DNA of 64,000 nucleotides from Rhodocyclaceae bacterium UBA2271. GTDB lineage: Bacteria; Pseudomonadota; Gammaproteobacteria; Burkholderiales; Rhodocyclaceae. The translations under genes were made by a program, and so were the position numbers. Positions within the stretch are counted from its first letter, which is position 1, and each line of letters begins with the position of its first letter. Below are positions 8,904 to 17,289 of the stretch, piece after piece. Where the stretch lies: NCBI GenBank assembly GCA_002347405.1, contig DDXB01000051.1, positions 1-64,000 on the forward strand, in the 5' to 3' direction. Under the pieces are notes generated by a model, which was given only the letters and a program-made list of their open reading frames with translations, made no database searches and was not told where the DNA came from.

Positions 8904-10778
8904 TCAGGCCGTCAAATTATGCCGCCAGGCTGTAGCAAGACCTGCGCGATTACGGTGCTGTGGGTTTCGTCGCAGCCAATCCCGCACCTGCGGAACACTG
9001 TAACGATAACCGACCTCAACGATGTCGCGCATGCTGCCCCAATCCAGGAAGTCATAGTTGCCCAGCGGGGGATTCAGATAAAGATCGGCCAGCTTGCGCG
9101 CACTGTCAACCTCCTTGCGACTCGCCAGGGTGGTCACCTGCAGGATGACCCGCGAAACGGTCGGCGCTTCAATCGATTGGCGCCCCGGCAGCAAGCGGCT
9201 TTTGATGTACTCCATGCCGCTGGGTATCATCTTGTGCTCGGCCCCGTGTTCTTTTTCAACTGCCAGATCTACCGCAATGATCGGTCCGCGTAACTTGTCA
9301 CGCATCACGTCTACCGGAAGATTGTTGAGAATCCCCCCGTCGATAAGCAGGTGTCCGTCCTCCAGCGTCGGCGGGAGAATCGCCGGCAGGGAGACACTGG
9401 CGCGAATGGCTCGCCATAACGGTCCGCGCTCATGCACGCGGACTTTGTTCGCCGACAAATCACTGGAAATCGCAAAAAATGGCAGCCATAAATCCTCGAT
9501 GTCCATCGGCAAGTGTGTCTGCAGAATGCGATTGAGATGTTCGCCACGCACCAAGGAAACAATCGGAATGGTGTAGTCACCAAGCGGATCATCGCGCGAA
9601 AAGGCCAGCCGCTGCTCTTCAAGAATTTGCCGGTCATCGAGCCCGCGTGCCAGTCCGGTGGCAGCCAGGGCACCAAAGCTGGCGCCGCCGACAGCATCCA
9701 CGGTTATGCCACTCTCGTGGAGCGCCCTGATGACACCAAGGTGTGCAAAACCACGCGCACCGCCACCGGCCAACACCAGGGATACGGCGTTATCTGAGAG
9801 GAAGCGCGCAATGCGCGTCGTGCTGGCCTCGTCGCCGGCTTGCACATGATAGTGTTGCCTGATCTGGCGTACCGCAAGCCACTCACGGGTCTGCGTGGGC
9901 CGGGTAGCCTTGGCATGGAGCAACACCAATTCGATTTCAGCGTAAGAGCGGTGGGTGCCGGCCGCACCGAAAAGCCATTGCTCCAACTCGGTCAGTGCCG
10001 GCCCCATGCTGACATCGGCAATCAGGACGATCCGGTCAGCATAGCCATAACAGGTGCGCGACCAGGCACTCGGCATCCGGTCCGCCTCCAGCAGGACAAA
10101 ATCATGGCTGCGCTCGCATTCATCGAGCAAGCGACCGTACTCCTCATCCTCACCAGCCTCCAACCGCCTGGTTGCGGAACGGGAATCGAGATGCAGAACA
10201 GAACCGAAATGCAGCAGGGCCTGCCGCAAATGAGGAATGAAGGCCTCAATGGCGGCGCTATGATGCAAAGGCACCAGCATTGCCGTGCGCGTGCCCCGGC
10301 GCTTCAGGACACGCTCCTGTGCTCCCGTCAGTCGTGCGATGATCATCTGGGCGACGTTGTAAAAAACTTCGGGCTGGCTTGCCACCAGAGCATCAATGTC
10401 ACCGCGATCAAGTACTCCGAGCGTGGTGTCACGAACTGCGACAACTGTCGCCGCGCGCCCGGCTCCCGTGAATAGGGCCATTTCACCAACGGCATCTCCG
10501 GGTTGGGGGTGCGCAAGCACGCGCTCGCTGCCATCCGTCATCGTTACCCGGACCTGCAGGCGACCGGAGAGCACGATGTGCATGCTGGTACCCGCTTCGC
10601 CCTGGCGGTACAAAGTATCCCCTACCCGGAGTCGCGCCAGTCCAATGCGTGCCAGCAGGGTCTGCATTACCGCATCGTCGAGGTTGCCGCAGAAATGGGC
10701 AAGCGCCTCTTCAAGAATGTCCGTGTAACCTTTCAGATGTCGGATATCCTCGCTGGTCGAGAGCGGTTCCGGGATCAT
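8904..10778 (-). CDS. Patatin-like phospholipase with N-terminal cyclic-nucleotide-binding domain
   Basis: 624 residues. The cNMP-binding fold (about 25-150) has a phosphate-binding cassette GEMALF followed by RAAT (98-111). A linker (about 160-330) is followed by the patatin domain (about 333-510) with oxyanion motif GGGARG, nucleophile Ser367 in GASFG and catalytic Asp480 in DGG. The layout is that of bacterial NTE/RssA-like proteins. It would hydrolyse membrane phospholipid esters under control of a bound nucleotide. Its start overlaps the upstream cyclase-like gene by 4 bases, tying a nucleotide-binding protein to a cyclase-fold partner. Confidence 0.88.
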   Translation of the reverse strand: MIPEPLSTSEDIRHLKGYTDILEEALAHFCGNLDDAVMQTLLARIGLARLRVGDTLYRQGEAGTSMHIVLSGRLQVRVTMTDGSERVLAHPQPGDAVGEMALFTGAGRAATVVAVRDTTLGVLDRGDIDALVASQPEVFYNVAQMIIARLTGAQERVLKRRGTRTAMLVPLHHSAAIEAFIPHLRQALLHFGSVLHLDSRSATRRLEAGEDEEYGRLLDECERSHDFVLLEADRMPSAWSRTCYGYADRIVLIADVSMGPALTELEQWLFGAAGTHRSYAEIELVLLHAKATRPTQTREWLAVRQIRQHYHVQAGDEASTTRIARFLSDNAVSLVLAGGGARGFAHLGVIRALHESGITVDAVGGASFGALAATGLARGLDDRQILEEQRLAFSRDDPLGDYTIPIVSLVRGEHLNRILQTHLPMDIEDLWLPFFAISSDLSANKVRVHERGPLWRAIRASVSLPAILPPTLEDGHLLIDGGILNNLPVDVMRDKLRGPIIAVDLAVEKEHGAEHKMIPSGMEYIKSRLLPGRQSIEAPTVSRVILQVTTLASRKEVDSARKLADLYLNPPLGNYDFLDWGSMRDIVEVGYRYSVPQVRDWLRRNPQHRNRAGLATAWRHNLTA

Positions 10779-11962
10779 GGCGACGCGACCAGGGACAGAA
10801 TGTGCAACTCTGTGCCGGTATTGCCGTAAGTGGCAACGAACCCGGTGGCATCCTGCAGTCTGCGACGTACTGCGGGTGAGGCAATAACTGTTGCCATTGG
10901 CTGGGCGGTAGCCATGCTGGCGAGGGATAACAATGCCTCGGCAGCATCTCCCAGCAAATCGAAATTAAACCGTTCAGGTTGGACCAGGCCGGCGGTTACC
11001 GCCCCGCAATGCAAGATCGCGCGCACCGAACGCTGGGCCGTTGGCGAATCCACCAGGGCCTGATGGTCGCGCAGGTAGTCGTTCAGCTCACGGGACGCCC
11101 TTACCGCATCGTCCGGCCCAGTGTTTGCCCGGCACATGGCGAGGTAATGACGCCCAAAGGTCTTGATCCCCTCGAAACCGTGGCGGGTCAGGATGGCATC
11201 ACAAACCTGGAAACTTTCGGCCAGTTCGGTAATGGTCGGCGACTCACCGCGAGGCCAGGAGATTTCTATCAGCAGCAGGGTGGCGTTGTTGATCGCAATG
11301 GATGGCAAATTTCCCTTTTCGGCAAATTTATCGGCTGCACTCCCTGGCAACACACCCAGCAAGGCACGGTCAGCAATGGCGCGCGCACCATCGGCGACAT
11401 CAACTGCGGCCTGAAGCTCCGCCTGCTGCTGCCGTAGTTCGCCGATGAAGCCAAACATGAGGCGGGCAATCACGAAAAAATAGCTCAACAGGACAATGGC
11501 AGCCAAAGCATCCAGCGCGGTGCAATCACCTGCGGCAATCGGTGCGAACGGCTGGGTTCCGGTAATGGCTACGCCGATGAATGCAGCTATCATGCCCATC
11601 GCAACCAGGGATGCCCCGCCCATGATCGTCCAGTTGAACAGGCTGATCGCTGCCAGCACAGCGCTGGGTGCGGATAACAATCCGATAGCGCCGATTACTG
11701 AACCGGCAAATAATCCGTCAGCGACCAGGATGGCTTGTCCGCGGCGTCCACCATGGCGACCAAGCAGCAGATGGGCGACATGGGGATAGGCCACACCTGC
11801 CAGCAGCAACCACAGGTGTGTGCCTGGCTGCCCCCGGCACACCATGTCATTGATAACCAGCATGGCCAGCGCCATGCCGGTGAACAACACGCGAATTGCA
11901 TACAATTGCCCTTGCCCGGGCAATTGCTGACGCGGCGAAAAGGTTGTGCGGGTTCGTGGCAT
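10775..11962 (-). CDS. Membrane protein with degenerate class III adenylate/guanylate cyclase domain
   Basis: 395 residues. Hydrophobic segments occupy about 22-175, then a class III cyclase-like domain runs from about 225 to 385. Family landmarks are visible: ATLLLIEIS aligns with the first strand, GIKTFGRHYLA with the KxxGDxxMA motif, and FDLLGDAAEAL with the GxxVNxAARL motif. The two metal-binding aspartates appear to be replaced, the first by Glu in LIEIS and the second by Arg in FGRHY, so cyclase activity is doubtful. It is the first gene of the minus-strand block leading to patatin, prsK and prsR. The start ATG at 11962 is the only plausible one seen. Confidence 0.72.
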   Translation of the reverse strand: MPRTRTTFSPRQQLPGQGQLYAIRVLFTGMALAMLVINDMVCRGQPGTHLWLLLAGVAYPHVAHLLLGRHGGRRGQAILVADGLFAGSVIGAIGLLSAPSAVLAAISLFNWTIMGGASLVAMGMIAAFIGVAITGTQPFAPIAAGDCTALDALAAIVLLSYFFVIARLMFGFIGELRQQQAELQAAVDVADGARAIADRALLGVLPGSAADKFAEKGNLPSIAINNATLLLIEISWPRGESPTITELAESFQVCDAILTRHGFEGIKTFGRHYLAMCRANTGPDDAVRASRELNDYLRDHQALVDSPTAQRSVRAILHCGAVTAGLVQPERFNFDLLGDAAEALLSLASMATAQPMATVIASPAVRRRLQDATGFVATYGNTGTELHILSLVASP

Positions 11963-12478
11963 CGTTCGCTGGTAGATGACCTTGAAGAATGCTTCGACTG
12001 TCGGATGGCGGCGATATCTTGCCCCTCGCTGGTCCGGGGTGACGCTACGCTAATTACCCTGTCAAAAATACAACGTTTCCCGAACCACTGTTCCTGGCCA
12101 TCATGGTACTACCTTGCTGACGTCATTTTGCCAGAGATTTCACTCGGCGCAGCCTTCAGCACCAGACCATAAGGGGAAACAGGGGGATATGACCATCTCG
12201 CTGCGTTGTAACTTGGCATCATTACCTGATATTACGATTGCCCGGTAAGGTCGATTTTTCCCATTCAATTGGCAACTTAGTGTAGCTTCCTCTGGTGCTT
12301 GAATGCGCGCAACAGCGATCAGTGGCCAGCTGTTGTGGTCATTTTCAGGCATTTGGCTTGTGTTATGCTCATGATATGGCGGATTTTGGTGCGCTGCGCC
12401 CTTCCGACATCTCGTTCGTGTGCGCTCTTACTGCATCCATGTAATCTGGTTTCATGGAGCGAAATTGAGGAGAAGACG
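11963..12478. other. Divergent intergenic control region
   Basis: This 516-base gap separates the minus-strand regulatory block from the plus-strand export operon and must hold promoters for both. I see no convincing gene. Open frames here have no recognisable product and are much more AT-rich than their neighbours. It contains one GG-N10-GC element (see 12354-12369). No strong hairpin terminator was seen. Confidence 0.6.
12354..12369 (+). promoter_or_regulatory. Candidate sigma-54 (-24/-12) promoter for the export operon
   Basis: The sequence TGGCTTGTGTTATGCT has the invariant GG and GC spaced by 10 bases, and resembles the consensus TGGCAC-N5-TTGC with two or three mismatches. It lies about 110 bases before the Wza-like start. 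The locus encodes a sigma-54 activator (PrsR), which makes the site plausible. It was chosen by eye from one scan. Confidence 0.4.
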
Positions 12479-13120
12479 ATGCTGCAGAACCTGCGTGGTT
12501 GGTTTAATCTCTCTAGTGGCTTGACTCGGATTGCTCTCTTTGCCAGTTTGGGCTTGATCGTGGCGGGATGTGCTTCCAGCAATTTCGCGCCGGCGCCAAC
12601 GCTGGCAGCCTCCGCTGACTATAGTTACCGCATTGGGCCGGGCGATACGGTCAATATCGTCGTATGGCGAAACCCCGAGTTGTCGATGTCGGTGCCCGTG
12701 CGCCCTGACGGCAAGCTTGCTGCGCCACTCATCGAGGATTTGCCGGCCATTGGCAAGGATCCGACCGCCTTGGCACGAGACATCGAACAAGCCTTGGGCA
12801 AGTTCATTCGCGACCCGGTAGTAACGGTCATCGTCACCCAGTTCGTCGGCCCCTATAGCGAGCAGATCCGTGTCGTTGGCGAAGCGGCCAAACCCCAGGT
12901 GCTGCCTTACAAGCAGAAAATGACGCTGCTTGACGTCATGATCGCCGTCGGCGGCATTACTGATTTTGCCGATGGCAATGGTGCATCGATCCTGCGGGCA
13001 TCGGACGGCAACCAGCAGTATGGCGTGCGCATCAAGGATCTGGTAAAGCGTGGCGATGTTTCGGCCAACGTCGAAATGAAACCCGGCGACGTGCTGATCA
13101 TCCCGCGCAGCTGGTTCTAG
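12479..13120 (+). CDS. XrtA/PEP-CTERM system polysaccharide export lipoprotein (Wza/EpsE-like)
   Basis: 213 residues from the ATG preceded by a clear ribosome-binding site (GAGGAGAAG). The N-terminus is a lipoprotein signal with lipobox LIVAGC. The mature protein begins the Poly_export fold with YRIGPGDTVNIVVWRNPELS and RPDGKLAAPLI, followed by a SLBB domain (about 110-205) containing IRVVGEAAKPQVLPY and ending with GDVLIIPRSWF. It would form the outer-membrane polysaccharide channel with the barrel protein and chain-length protein downstream. The frame is open 60 codons upstream, but that part has no signal peptide or ribosome-binding site. Confidence 0.93.
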   Translation: MLQNLRGWFNLSSGLTRIALFASLGLIVAGCASSNFAPAPTLAASADYSYRIGPGDTVNIVVWRNPELSMSVPVRPDGKLAAPLIEDLPAIGKDPTALARDIEQALGKFIRDPVVTVIVTQFVGPYSEQIRVVGEAAKPQVLPYKQKMTLLDVMIAVGGITDFADGNGASILRASDGNQQYGVRIKDLVKRGDVSANVEMKPGDVLIIPRSWF

Positions 13121-13178
13121 CCGGCAATCCCTGCTGGCCTATGCCCACCCATAACTACGGCGTCCGCGCCGCGTACTG

Positions 13179-14738
13179 ATGGAAGACCTTCTCCGTCACG
13201 CACAGCATGTGCTGCGCGGCATGTGGCTGCATCGCTGGTTCGGTGTCGCCGTCGCTTGGGTCGTCGGCATCGCTTCGGCCGTCGCCATATTTGTCACCCC
13301 GGATCAATATCTGGCTTCGGCGCGAATCTACGTTGATACCGACTCCGTGCTGAAGCCCTTGTTGTCCGGTCTGATTGTCCAGGCCAACACCGAGCAACAG
13401 GTTGCCATCCTCAGTCGCACACTGATCAGCCGCCCAAACGTAGAGAAACTGATCCGCATGGCAGACCTTGACCTCAACCTCAAGTCTCCCAGCGGGAAGG
13501 AAGCCTTGATCGAAAGCGTTACCAAAACTTTGAAAATCAAGGGGGTGGGGCGCGACAACCTTTACATTCTCGAATATCGCGACCCCGATCCGGAAAAGGC
13601 GCGCCGCGTGGTGCAATCCTTGACGACGATCTTTATCGAGTCCAGCCTGGGCAGCAAGAGCGGCGACACCGACTCGGCACGCAAATTCATCAACGAGCAA
13701 GTCAGCATCTACCAGAAAAAACTGGAAGAGGCTGAAAACCGGCTCAAGAAATTCAAGCTGCAGAATATCGAGTTGCGTCTGGACGATAGCCAGGGATCAA
13801 GTACGCGCATACTCGATTTAAGCACCCAACTCAGTCAGGCGCGGCTCGAGTTGCGCGAAGCCGAATACAGCCGTGATGCCATCAAGCGGCAGATGGAAGG
13901 TGAAGTTCCGGTCCTCCTGCCTGATGGGCCGGGTCTGGAATCAACTGTCTCGATCCCCGAGATCGATGGCCGTATCGATGCGCAGAAACGAAACCTTGAT
14001 GCCCTGTTGCAGCGCTTTACTGAACAACATCCCGATGTCGTCGGGACCCGACGCATCATCAAGGATTTGGAAGATCAGAAGCGCAAGGAAATTGCCGCCC
14101 TCAAGAAAGCTGCCGCCGCAAACCCTTCCGCGACATCCAGCAACACCAATCCGGTCTACCAGCAGATGAGGGTTTCCCTGTCGGAGACCGAGGCAAGGAT
14201 CGCATCCTTGCGGGCGCGGGTGGCGGAGTACGAGTCTCGCTATCGGCGCGGCGTTGAATTGATAAAGGTGACGCCACAGATCGAGGCCGAGTTCGCGCAA
14301 TTGAACCGGGATTACGATGTACACAAAAAGAACTACGACAGCCTGATCCAGCGTCGCGAATCGGCAGCCATTACAGAGGGCATGTCTGCCGTGTCTGGCG
14401 GGGTGGATTTCCGCCTGATCGACCCACCGCGCGCATCGCAAAAACCTGTCGCGCCAGATCGTTTCGTACTGCTGCCCCTGGCGTTGCTCGCCTCGCTTGG
14501 CCTCGGCCTGGCTGCCAGTTTCGGCGTCAGCCAGTTACGACCGGCCTTTTTCGATTCTTCAACTTTGGTGGAGGTAAGTGGCCTGCCCCTGCTGGGGGTC
14601 GTATCACAGCAGACATCTGCGTCTACGCGTAATCTGGAGCGGAAAAAGCGGATACGCTTCTGGCTCGCGCTCGGCGCACTGATCGGCTGCTTTGCCTTCG
14701 GTCTGCTGGCAATATTTCTTATCACCCGGGGCATCTGA
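13179..14738 (+). CDS. XrtA system polysaccharide chain length determinant (Wzz/GumC-like)
   Basis: 519 residues. An N-terminal membrane segment (about 23-43) and a C-terminal one (about 490-515) flank a long periplasmic coiled-coil region, the pattern of polysaccharide co-polymerases. A proline-rich motif near the second membrane span (IDPPRASQKPVAPD) is the usual Wzz signature. It lacks an attached tyrosine kinase domain; the kinase is the next gene. It would control chain length and link the inner-membrane polymerase to the export channel. Only 58 bases separate it from the Wza-like gene. Confidence 0.92.
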   Translation: MEDLLRHAQHVLRGMWLHRWFGVAVAWVVGIASAVAIFVTPDQYLASARIYVDTDSVLKPLLSGLIVQANTEQQVAILSRTLISRPNVEKLIRMADLDLNLKSPSGKEALIESVTKTLKIKGVGRDNLYILEYRDPDPEKARRVVQSLTTIFIESSLGSKSGDTDSARKFINEQVSIYQKKLEEAENRLKKFKLQNIELRLDDSQGSSTRILDLSTQLSQARLELREAEYSRDAIKRQMEGEVPVLLPDGPGLESTVSIPEIDGRIDAQKRNLDALLQRFTEQHPDVVGTRRIIKDLEDQKRKEIAALKKAAAANPSATSSNTNPVYQQMRVSLSETEARIASLRARVAEYESRYRRGVELIKVTPQIEAEFAQLNRDYDVHKKNYDSLIQRRESAAITEGMSAVSGGVDFRLIDPPRASQKPVAPDRFVLLPLALLASLGLGLAASFGVSQLRPAFFDSSTLVEVSGLPLLGVVSQQTSASTRNLERKKRIRFWLALGALIGCFAFGLLAIFLITRGI

Positions 14739-14748
14739 GGCAAGCCAA

Positions 14749-15711
14749 ATGGATCTTATCGAGCAAGCTGCCAAACGTCTTGAAGAACTCCGCCGATCCG
14801 GAGTGGACGTCCCCCCCGAAAGCTCCCCGCCTGCCGGTGCGGACAAGCCCATTGAGCGGCTGCAGCAGACAGCAGCTCAAACTGCCGACACTTCGCCAGC
14901 TTCAGTTCTACCGGTATCGCGCCTCATTGAACTCAACATGACCACACTGGCGGCGCATGGAATAATCACGCCAGAAGCCGGGCGCAGCCAGCTGGCTGAC
15001 GAGATGCGCATCATCAAGCGGCCCCTTCTCAATAACGCCGAGGGCAAGGGGGCCGCGCCGATCCGTGATGCCAACCTGATCATGATCACCAGCGCCGTGC
15101 CTGAGGAAGGCAAGACGACGATCGCCGCCAATCTGGCCATGAGCATCGCCATGGAGCTTGACCACACCGTGCTGCTCGTTGACGCCGATGTGGCAAGGCC
15201 GAATCTGCCCAATGTATTCGGTTTTGGTCACCAAAAGGGGCTACTCGACCTGTTGCTCGACCCCACGCTCGATCCAAGCGAAGTGTTGTTGCGCACCAAT
15301 ATTGAAAAGCTTTCCATCCTGCCCTCGGGCACCCCACACCCGCGCGCCACTGAACTTCTGGCGAGCGACGCGATGAACCAGCGACTTGCCGACCTGGCCA
15401 GCCGCTATTCCGACCGCATCATCATCTTCGACTCCCCCCCGCTGCTGGTGACTACCGAATCCCGCGCACTGGCAGCGCACATGGGGCAGGTCGTGATCGT
15501 GGTGCGCGCCGAGAGCACCCGGCACAGCGAGCTCAAGCATGCACTGGCAACAATCGAAGCCTGTCCGGTCAAAATGATGGTGCTGAACCAGGCCACCGGC
15601 AGCCTCGATGGGCATGGCTATGGTTATGGCTACGGCTATGGTTATGGTTATGGTTATGGCTACAGGCAAAGCGGAACACCGCCGTTAAAGCGTGGGGAGG
15701 CACGCCCATAA
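14749..15711 (+). CDS. XrtA-associated tyrosine autokinase (BY-kinase, CpsD/Wzc-like)
   Basis: 320 residues. The cytoplasmic BY-kinase domain has Walker A SAVPEEGKTT (Lys122), Walker A' VLLVDADVARP (143-151) and Walker B IIFDSPP. The C-terminus is a strict run of eight Gly-Tyr pairs followed by RQ, a tyrosine cluster suited to autophosphorylation that controls assembly with the Wzz partner. The start is the ATG 10 bases after the Wzz stop; the longer open frame upstream overlaps the Wzz gene and has no family residues. The stop overlaps the next start by one base. Confidence 0.93.
   Translation: MDLIEQAAKRLEELRRSGVDVPPESSPPAGADKPIERLQQTAAQTADTSPASVLPVSRLIELNMTTLAAHGIITPEAGRSQLADEMRIIKRPLLNNAEGKGAAPIRDANLIMITSAVPEEGKTTIAANLAMSIAMELDHTVLLVDADVARPNLPNVFGFGHQKGLLDLLLDPTLDPSEVLLRTNIEKLSILPSGTPHPRATELLASDAMNQRLADLASRYSDRIIIFDSPPLLVTTESRALAAHMGQVVIVVRAESTRHSELKHALATIEACPVKMMVLNQATGSLDGHGYGYGYGYGYGYGYGYRQSGTPPLKRGEARP
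15616..15663 (+). repeat. (Gly-Tyr)8 coding microrepeat, 6-base units
   Basis: Eight consecutive 6-base units of the form GGY-TAY encode the C-terminal tyrosine cluster of the kinase. Unit gain or loss would change the number of tyrosines without changing frame. Confidence 0.9.
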
Positions 15712-17279
15712 TGAACCGAACCCTTACACACAATTTCATGTTGTTGCCCATTGCCCTTGTCCTGGGGGTACCTGGCTTCTCCCTGGCGCAAACCGGTTTG
15801 CCAGGTCCCGCTGCGGCGTCAGCCGAGACGCCGACCGAGGCGAACCAGACGTTTGGGCAAAAGCCCCCCAACTGGCAGATCACCCCTTCCATCGGCATTG
15901 AAGGCACTTACACCGACAATGTCAATCTCACGGCGAACAATCGGCAGTCCGATTTCGTCACCCGCATCAGCCCCGGTCTCCGCATTGAGGGCCAGAGTGC
16001 TCGCGCCTCAGGCAACCTGAACTACCAGTGGCAGCAATATGTCTACGCGGAGAGCTCTGCCCGCAACAACCAGCAGAAATCGCTTGCGGCGAATGGTCGA
16101 CTGGAGCTCGTTGAGCAGTGGTTGTTTCTGGATGCCAGCCACAACACCTCGCAGCAGGCTGTCTCGGCGTTTGGTACGCAGGGCGTCGGCAACGAGCTGA
16201 TCAACAGCAACCGCACAGAAGTCGCTTCCTACCGGCTTTCACCCTACATTCAGGGTCGTCTCGCCAACGTTGCCGACTATCAGTTGCGCTATAGCGGCAC
16301 CCACACCAGCTCTGATTCCGGTGCGCTGTCAGGCGGCAATTCCGCGACGACCCAAGCCTGGAATGGCCAGCTTTCGGGTGTAACCCCCCTGAGCCTGCTC
16401 AGTTGGGCGGTTAATGTCGATAACATGGACATCAGCCACTCACGCGGATTCAAGAGCCAGAACGATCGCGTCTATGGGACTTTGACCTACCTGATCGTTC
16501 CACAGGTTCGCCTCTCGGTCAGCGCCGGCAGCGAATCCGACAATTATCTCGCTGGCGTGGAGCGGAAAAAGAGCACCACCGGCATTGGCTTCGAATGGGC
16601 ACCGACCGAACGCACCAAGGTCGCACTGAGAAAAGACCGCCGCAGCTTCGGCGATTCATACAGCGCCGATTTCACCCACCGCACCGCACTTTCAGCCTGG
16701 AAGCTGTCGGACAGCCGCAACGTCCGCGTCCCGACCGCCGATATGGCGCAGGCGTCCATTGCCAGGAATTATGATTATTTTTACCAGCTTCTCCCACCTT
16801 CCCTTAATCCAGAGGATCGCGCTGCCCTTGCGCAAGCGCTTGCTGGCTTACAACCTACCATAGCCCTGACCTCGCAAGCCTTCATCGATCGCCGCCAGAT
16901 GGCATCATTCGCCCTGATCGGCGTCAACAACACGGTGACCTTTGCCCTCGATCGCAGCAATAGCCAGCGGATCGGTGCAGGCCTCGGATTGGTCGACGAT
17001 TTCACCCTGAGTCCGGAAATTCGCCAGACCGGCTTCAACACGAACTGGGCTTACAAGATGACTCCGAATGAGGTACTGACACTCACTGCACTGACTTCAC
17101 GCAGTATTGGATCAGGCAATCTCGAGACAAGGCTAAAATCATTATCGTTGCGGCTGACCACCAGGCTTGGTGCAAAGACCTCAGCCAGTGTCGGCCTGCG
17201 CCAAACCAACTTTGACAATACCAACGGCACGAATTACGACGAACAGGCTCTGACCGGAGCAGTCCTGTTCAGGTTCTAA
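15711..17279 (+). CDS. XrtA/PEP-CTERM-associated outer-membrane beta-barrel protein
   Basis: 522 residues with a signal peptide (hydrophobic 10-24, cleavage near SLAQ). The mature part is dominated by alternating-residue strands ending with an aromatic (TGAVLFRF at the C-terminus), as in outer-membrane barrels. Position between the kinase and the ExeA-like ATPase matches family TIGR03016. It probably forms or supports the outer-membrane exit for the polysaccharide, as BcsC or AlgE do in other systems. The start overlaps the kinase stop by one base. Confidence 0.87.
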   Translation: MNRTLTHNFMLLPIALVLGVPGFSLAQTGLPGPAAASAETPTEANQTFGQKPPNWQITPSIGIEGTYTDNVNLTANNRQSDFVTRISPGLRIEGQSARASGNLNYQWQQYVYAESSARNNQQKSLAANGRLELVEQWLFLDASHNTSQQAVSAFGTQGVGNELINSNRTEVASYRLSPYIQGRLANVADYQLRYSGTHTSSDSGALSGGNSATTQAWNGQLSGVTPLSLLSWAVNVDNMDISHSRGFKSQNDRVYGTLTYLIVPQVRLSVSAGSESDNYLAGVERKKSTTGIGFEWAPTERTKVALRKDRRSFGDSYSADFTHRTALSAWKLSDSRNVRVPTADMAQASIARNYDYFYQLLPPSLNPEDRAALAQALAGLQPTIALTSQAFIDRRQMASFALIGVNNTVTFALDRSNSQRIGAGLGLVDDFTLSPEIRQTGFNTNWAYKMTPNEVLTLTALTSRSIGSGNLETRLKSLSLRLTTRLGAKTSASVGLRQTNFDNTNGTNYDEQALTGAVLFRF

Positions 17280-17289
17280 AGGCCTGCTC

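Noticed and set aside
12140..12352. 70-codon minus-strand frame in the divergent control region
   Set aside because: No ribosome-binding site or known motif; it crosses probable promoter sequence.
15241..15669. Minus-strand frame with an Ile/Thr-rich start that looks like a membrane peptide
   Set aside because: The pattern is only the complement of the (Gly-Tyr)8 tract in the kinase gene.
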